A DNA stretch of 17,500 nt from the NCBI GenBank assembly GCA_905221605.1, contig CAJNDS010000309.1, positions 1 through 17,500 on the forward strand, written 5' to 3'. The position numbers and the translations under genes are program-made. How positions within the stretch are numbered: the first letter of the stretch is position 1; each line of letters opens with the position of its first letter. The notes beneath the pieces are model-generated. The model was not told the DNA's origin. It saw only the letters and a list, made by a program, of their open reading frames with translations, and ran no database searches. Shown here piece by piece: positions 16,757 through 17,500 of this stretch. Origin of the DNA: Symbiodinium natans (Eukaryota; Sar; Dinophyceae; Suessiales; Symbiodiniaceae).

Positions 16757-17500
16757 GGCGCATTGGTTGTCCTAGCAGCTGTCCTTCGTTCTTTTTCCGT
16801 GCCATCGAAGCAATGTGACAAAATTATCCGAATTGTTTGAATGTATAACTTTGTGTGGTGGACTCATATGATCAAGTGTATTTACCTGTAAGTTGTACGC
16901 CCCATACGTCATGCAACATGTATGGGTATTGCACATGCGTATTGGATTCAATCTCTGGTTTATGTCATTAGCACATGGCCTCTGATCTGAAATTTCATTT
17001 TAAAGTCAACGCTTATTGGAAAGCTCTCATTGATTTTCTTTCAATATTCCTGGGGGCACCAATTATCAAACTAGTAAGAAGCAGAACCCTGATTGCGTGA
17101 CGTATGCAATAAAGAAAGCATTCCGAACATGGCTTCCATTGGTTTTAGTCCCATGATCCATACTCGTATGTTGGCTTCTCTTGCGATTGCATCAAGTTAA
17201 TCACACCGCTGGAAACTGCTGCAACCTTCCCTACGACAGACGATGGTAGAAAACTGGCTTCGGCGTTTATCCTAGGAGGGGGTGTGAGCATGTATATATA
17301 CATATACATAATTGCATCGTTACATGATGAAGTTACATTCCTAATGACAGTGGAGTCGGAGCCACAAGGACTCAGACTTGTCTTTCGGAGGCCGGTGTGT
17401 TGAAGCGCTGGCGCTTGCGCGAGGGAGAGCCGCTGAAGGCGGTTTTGAACTTCTGCTCCATACAGTCACACTCGGTGTGCGCTTTTGGTGTTCTTCTTGC
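6258..17500 (+). CDS. CLC-family chloride channel/transporter, 5' and middle part, about 21 exons, runs off the window
   Basis: The protein is a membrane protein that moves chloride or related anions. Preferred exons: 6258-6278, 6977-7042, 7254-7318, 7465-7486, 7583-7605, 7655-7685, 7769-7854, 8103-8154, 8403-8438, 8588-8634, 8780-8840, 8981-9004, 9123-9173, 9811-9858, 11119-11143, 11352-11419, 11477-11516, 15092-15146, 15279-15361, 15440-15483, then probably 17391 onward. The first twenty sum to 948 nt (316 codons) with no phase conflict. CLC hallmarks appear in order: WILLVATA helix, SFSIDRF, GSGFPEMK, LFGKVLFNFLTFR, GLPLGKEGP, LAACAVG, SAPIGGVIFSLE, YWGCF, then GLLCGLAGG. Gating Glu of GKEGP and Ser of GSGFP are present; the second Glu of the exchanger FSLEE-type motif is Leu. 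Later helices and any CBS domains lie beyond the window. The first two exons are the least certain. Confidence 0.92.
6977..7042 (+). CDS. CLC exon 2, basic cytosolic N-terminus
   Basis: It starts after CTCTTGAG, reads ASPTTKTPLSRMARLFRKEP then SG, and ends before a GC donor. The composition is GC-rich and coding-like. An in-frame ATG at 7010 is an alternative start. The N-terminal tails of CLC proteins are not conserved, so support comes from phase and context only. Confidence 0.55.
7254..7318 (+). CDS. CLC exon 3
   Basis: The acceptor is CTCTCTCAG. It encodes GTSAVVQDDAHYQRCDDL then QEE, ending with two bases of an Asp codon before a GC donor (GCGAGG). An alternative end is 7310 with a GA donor. 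The acidic segment before FEPF resembles the region just before the first CLC helix. Confidence 0.6.
7465..7486 (+). CDS. CLC exon 4, 22-nt microexon
   Basis: After TGTCTTGAG it reads (D)FEPFKDM and ends at a consensus GTGAGTG donor. The phase fits exon 3 ending at 7318. If exon 3 ends at 7310, the acceptor at 7471 would be used instead. Confidence 0.6.
7583..7605 (+). CDS. CLC exon 5, 23-nt microexon
   Basis: Starts in phase 0 after GGGAAG, encodes SAKGIRA plus a split Arg codon, and ends at a GT donor. It gives the basic stretch that precedes the first membrane helix. Confidence 0.65.
7655..7685 (+). CDS. CLC exon 6, start of first membrane helix
   Basis: After TTCTCAG it completes Arg and reads RFWILLVATA, ending before a GC donor (GCCGGTAC). 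With this end, the spacing from Trp to the Asp of SFSID in the next exon is close to that of other CLC proteins as I recall them. An end at 7689 with a GT donor would break the phase. Confidence 0.75.
7769..7854 (+). CDS. CLC exon 7, rest of first helix
   Basis: The acceptor is CGGCTCAG. It reads ILSSSLSFSIDRFTYAAGLL then RSALTLGA, and ends with two bases of a Pro codon before a GC donor. The S-F-x-x-D pattern is the conserved end of CLC helix B. An end at 7847 with the acceptor at 8110 is a second phase-consistent choice. Confidence 0.8.
8103..8154 (+). CDS. CLC exon 8, second helix
   Basis: It follows a strong pyrimidine tract and TTGAG, reads LKALGFNIGMACLARII and ends before a GTTCGACC donor in phase 0. 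The distance from the Asp of the previous exon to GSG is somewhat short for the family, so one small exon could be missing before it. Confidence 0.8.
8350..8401. repeat. 8-bp minisatellite (CTGGATTG)n ending at a splice acceptor
   Basis: Six exact tandem copies of CTGGATTG (8350-8397) are followed by CTGAG, whose AG is the acceptor of the next CLC exon. The repeat therefore takes the place of the usual pyrimidine tract. Confidence 0.9.
8403..8438 (+). CDS. CLC exon 9, GSGFPEMK anion-site motif
   Basis: It reads VEAEGSGFPEMK, phase 0 at both ends, with a GC donor (GCTCGACAG). GSGIP is the first CLC anion-coordination signature. Here Ile is Phe, but the Ser that contacts the anion is kept; plant nitrate-selective members carry Pro at that position, so Ser fits chloride. 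Confidence 0.95.
8588..8634 (+). CDS. CLC exon 10
   Basis: After AAGCCGAG it reads AMLFGKVLFNFLTFR plus two bases of Val, ending before a GC donor (GCCAGAAG). This is the conserved segment that follows PEMK in CLC proteins. Confidence 0.95.
8780..8840 (+). CDS. CLC exon 11, GLPLGK
   Basis: After TTTTTCCGAG it completes Val and reads LVSKALALSLGVGAGLPLGK, then a GC donor (GCGGGG). It carries the helix leading to the second CLC signature, which is split by the intron between Lys and Glu. Confidence 0.95.
8981..9004 (+). CDS. CLC exon 12, 24-nt microexon with the gating Glu
   Basis: After GCTCAAAG it reads EGPNVHMA, phase 0 at both ends, with a GC donor (GCCTGG). Its first codon is the external gating glutamate of the GKEGP motif (the counterpart of E148 in the E. 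coli protein). Confidence 0.9.
9123..9173 (+). CDS. CLC exon 13
   Basis: It starts after CTACGAG, reads ACIARIIHPSFFETEFA, phase 0, and ends at a consensus GTAAGAG donor. ACIARII continues the helix after VHMA. A C/T tract at 9060-9108 supplies the pyrimidine signal upstream. Confidence 0.9.
9194..9656. repeat. 463-nt homopurine tract of 8-bp units
   Basis: Only eight pyrimidines interrupt this stretch, and 9194-9341 has none. The first part is tandem GGGAAGAA (about 11 copies at 9201-9290), and later parts are GGGGAGAA and GGGGAGGA variants, all near 8-bp periodicity. It lies inside the CLC intron 9174-9810. The 272-codon reverse frame over it (Pro/Ser/Phe/Leu only) is an artefact. Confidence 0.95.
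9811..9858 (+). CDS. CLC exon 14
   Basis: After CGACTCGAG it reads VASPQAQAEAAVGFLD, phase 0 at both ends, and ends at a consensus GTAAGT donor. It supplies the variable loop and the start of the helix that continues as LLLAACAVG. Confidence 0.8.
9859..11118 (+). other. CLC intron of 1260 nt
   Basis: A 134-codon frame at 10274-10678 is open, but it has no recognisable domain and lies inside the intron; it may be chance or a mobile-element remnant. A GT-rich stretch lies at 11009-11030 and a GC-rich stretch at 11075-11118. The GC-rich stretch is open in the frame of the next exon (it reads GSGVGSAVSK), so a longer exon 15 is conceivable, but no acceptor there fits the phase of exon 14. Confidence 0.6.
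11119..11143 (+). CDS. CLC exon 15, 25-nt microexon LLLAACAV
   Basis: After GTCTCCAAG it reads LLLAACAV plus one base of Gly, then a GC donor (GCGCGCCC). AACAVG is the conserved end of the helix before the (A/S)P(I/L)GG motif, and the join to exon 16 gives exactly the family spacing. Confidence 0.85.
11352..11419 (+). CDS. CLC exon 16, SAPIGGVIFSLE motif
   Basis: It completes Gly and reads VGASFSAPIGGVIFSLELML then PQ, ending before a GC donor (GCATGTTG). This is the hallmark CLC segment. In proton-coupled members a second Glu follows SLE; here it is Leu. Confidence 0.97.
11477..11516 (+). CDS. CLC exon 17
   Basis: After CGCCCCAG it reads TYDAFAYWGCFTA plus one base of Gly, then a GC donor (GCTAGGG). 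YWGCF is the start of the next membrane helix and follows MLPQ in phase. Confidence 0.9.
11555..11610 (+). repeat. Left inverted terminus of a 3.4 kb element
   Basis: GCAATT, then an AT dinucleotide tract (11569-11585), then CCCCCCATGACCTACC at 11595-11610. The last 16 nt are an exact inverted match to 14940-14955, and the order of the parts is mirrored at the right end. Confidence 0.65.
11755..12776. repeat. Array of alternating inverted ~25-bp units in ~215-bp higher-order repeats
   Basis: The core AAAACCATCTTTTTACGAGG and its reverse complement CCTCGTAAAAAGATGGTTTT occur about 22 times in 1 kb, in both orientations and interleaved. A marker, AGAGAATGGGGAGGGGATGT and variants, recurs at about 11774, 11985 and 12205 in one orientation, and as its reverse complement at about 12495 and 12710. 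The array is therefore itself roughly palindromic about 12350-12450. It can fold into many hairpins. Lys/Phe-rich frames on both strands across it are not genes. Confidence 0.9.
12890..13165. repeat. GGATTCCTATT-type interspersed repeat, first block
   Basis: AT-rich DNA with many degenerate copies of AGGGTTCTTAT / AGGATTCCTAAT every 20-40 bp. The block is alignable by eye to 13985-14270, about 1086 bp downstream. Confidence 0.8.
13263..13411. repeat. Interstitial telomere-like repeats (TTTAGGG)n, degenerate
   Basis: About 150 bp of G-rich heptamer variants with four exact TTTAGGG units (for example 13273-13286 and about 13316) and many one-base variants. TTTAGGG is the plant-type telomere repeat also reported for dinoflagellates. 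Coding exons continue on both sides, so this is not a chromosome end. Confidence 0.8.
13536..13610. repeat. G30 homopolymer and further G runs
   Basis: An unbroken run of 30 G at 13536-13565 is followed by shorter G runs. The true length may differ because of sequencing or assembly error. Confidence 0.85.
13790..14920. repeat. GGATTCCTATT-type interspersed repeat, second block
   Basis: This has the same degenerate motif family as 12890-13165. Larger duplications are visible inside: a GAATAGCATTCCT...AACAGGAAGCC segment at about 13793 recurs at about 14297, a spacing near 504 bp. Confidence 0.8.
14940..14996 (-). repeat. Right inverted terminus of the 3.4 kb element
   Basis: GGTAGGTCATGGGGGG (exact inverse of 11595-11610) extends into a 15-G run, then TGTGAGCATATATATG, an AT tract and AATTGC. 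The outer AATTGC mirrors GCAATT at 11555-11560. Confidence 0.65.
15092..15146 (+). CDS. CLC exon 18
   Basis: It starts after GTTTGAG, completes Gly and reads IVGAITYAVERTAYTVS plus two bases, then a GC donor (GCATGGGG). It continues the helix begun by YWGCFTA. The phase fits both neighbours. Confidence 0.8.
15279..15361 (+). CDS. CLC exon 19
   Basis: After CCACCCAG it completes Phe and reads FPGSNVLPGEGSDTDFPLLR then LAVDILL plus one base of Gly, with a GC donor (GCGAGC). This is the extra-membrane loop followed by the next helix, as expected for the family. Confidence 0.8.
15440..15483 (+). CDS. CLC exon 20, GLLCGLAGGLWAGAR
   Basis: After TTCTTGAG it completes Gly and reads LLCGLAGGLWAGAR, matching the conserved G-x2-G-x2-GG-type helix. 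Three ends are possible: 15483 with a GA donor (phase 0, fits the next candidate exon), 15493 with a GC donor, or 15500 with a GTGAGC donor. Confidence 0.8.
15510..15572. repeat. 13-bp minisatellite GCGAGAGCACAAT
   Basis: About five tandem copies, the last two imperfect, just downstream of CLC exon 20. Repeats of this unit cause the Leu/Ser/Cys-rich frames on the reverse strand. Confidence 0.85.
15643..15765. repeat. AT-rich tract and C13 run
   Basis: Irregular TA repeats at 15643-15750 are followed by a run of 13 C at 15753-15765. The order (AT tract, short linker, C run) resembles the left terminus at 11555-11610, though without its ATGACCTACC end. Confidence 0.75.
15766..17270. other. CLC intron DNA without recognised exon
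   Basis: AT-rich and without coding signal that I can recognise. It contains a 21-G run (16297-16317) and a TTG microsatellite. If the last exon call is right, this is part of a 1.9 kb intron. Confidence 0.6.
16694..16757. repeat. (TTG)n microsatellite, about 21 copies
   Basis: An uninterrupted trinucleotide repeat between AAAAG and GCGCATTGG. Confidence 0.95.
17277..17315 (-). repeat. Third copy of the element terminus
   Basis: GGGGGTGTGAGCAT at 17278-17291 is identical to 14960-14973 and is again followed by an AT tract and AATTGC (17310-17315). The GGTAGGTCATG part is absent here. Confidence 0.65.
17391..17500 (+). CDS. Probable CLC exon 21, cut by window end
   Basis: After GTCTTTCGGAG a phase-0 frame reads AGVLKRWRLREGEPLKAVLN and stays open to the end of the window. 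The basic stretch and the following amphipathic helix suit the segment after GLWAGAR in CLC proteins, and the phase agrees if exon 20 ends at 15483. The other open frame (reading RCVEALALARGRAAEGG) would fit an exon 20 end at 15493 but looks less like the family. The donor is not identified. Confidence 0.5.

Overview
This window looks like nuclear DNA of a dinoflagellate, most likely of the Symbiodiniaceae type. That placement is inferred from intron and repeat style, not from a marker gene. The evidence is: genes split into very short GC-rich exons; introns that mostly start with GC (some GA, some GT) and end in AG, usually followed by G; all recognisable genes on the + strand; heavy simple-sequence content; and a degenerate TTTAGGG array. 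Long open frames in the repeats are artefacts. The real genes have no long ORF and were found by joining short homologous segments whose reading phases agree.

Layout. 1-1206: no firm gene; GA, AAAG and GCAA microsatellites at 742-1013. 1207-1666: two coding-like but frame-broken stretches. 3118-3338: a 3' terminal exon of an unidentified gene, possibly with a TFIIS N-terminal-like helical domain. 3339-4779: nothing firm. 4937-5859: a complete four-exon gene for an 88-residue single-zinc-finger protein. 5860-6247: a short intergenic stretch. 6250 to the window end: the 5' and middle part of a CLC-family chloride channel/transporter gene, in about 21 exons (21-86 nt each where both ends are set), running off the right edge.

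The CLC gene is the main content. Its joined exons give 316 codons with consistent phase through the twentieth exon. They carry the CLC signatures in order: the first helix, GSGFP (anion-binding Ser), GKEGP (external gating Glu), LAACAVG, SAPIGGVIFSLE, and the next helices. The position of the internal 'proton glutamate' of exchangers reads Leu, which suggests a channel-like or uncoupled protein.

Its introns hold most of the unusual DNA: an almost pure purine tract (9194-9656), an 8-bp minisatellite directly before a splice acceptor, and a 3.6 kb intron (11517-15091). Inside that intron a 3.4 kb segment is bounded by inverted termini. It contains an array of alternating inverted ~25-bp units, a diverged GGATTCCTATT-type repeat field, an interstitial TTTAGGG block and a 30-G run. 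A third copy of the terminus lies at 17277-17315. The zinc-finger and CLC genes are tandem on one strand, as is common in dinoflagellates; nothing here shows that they share a function.
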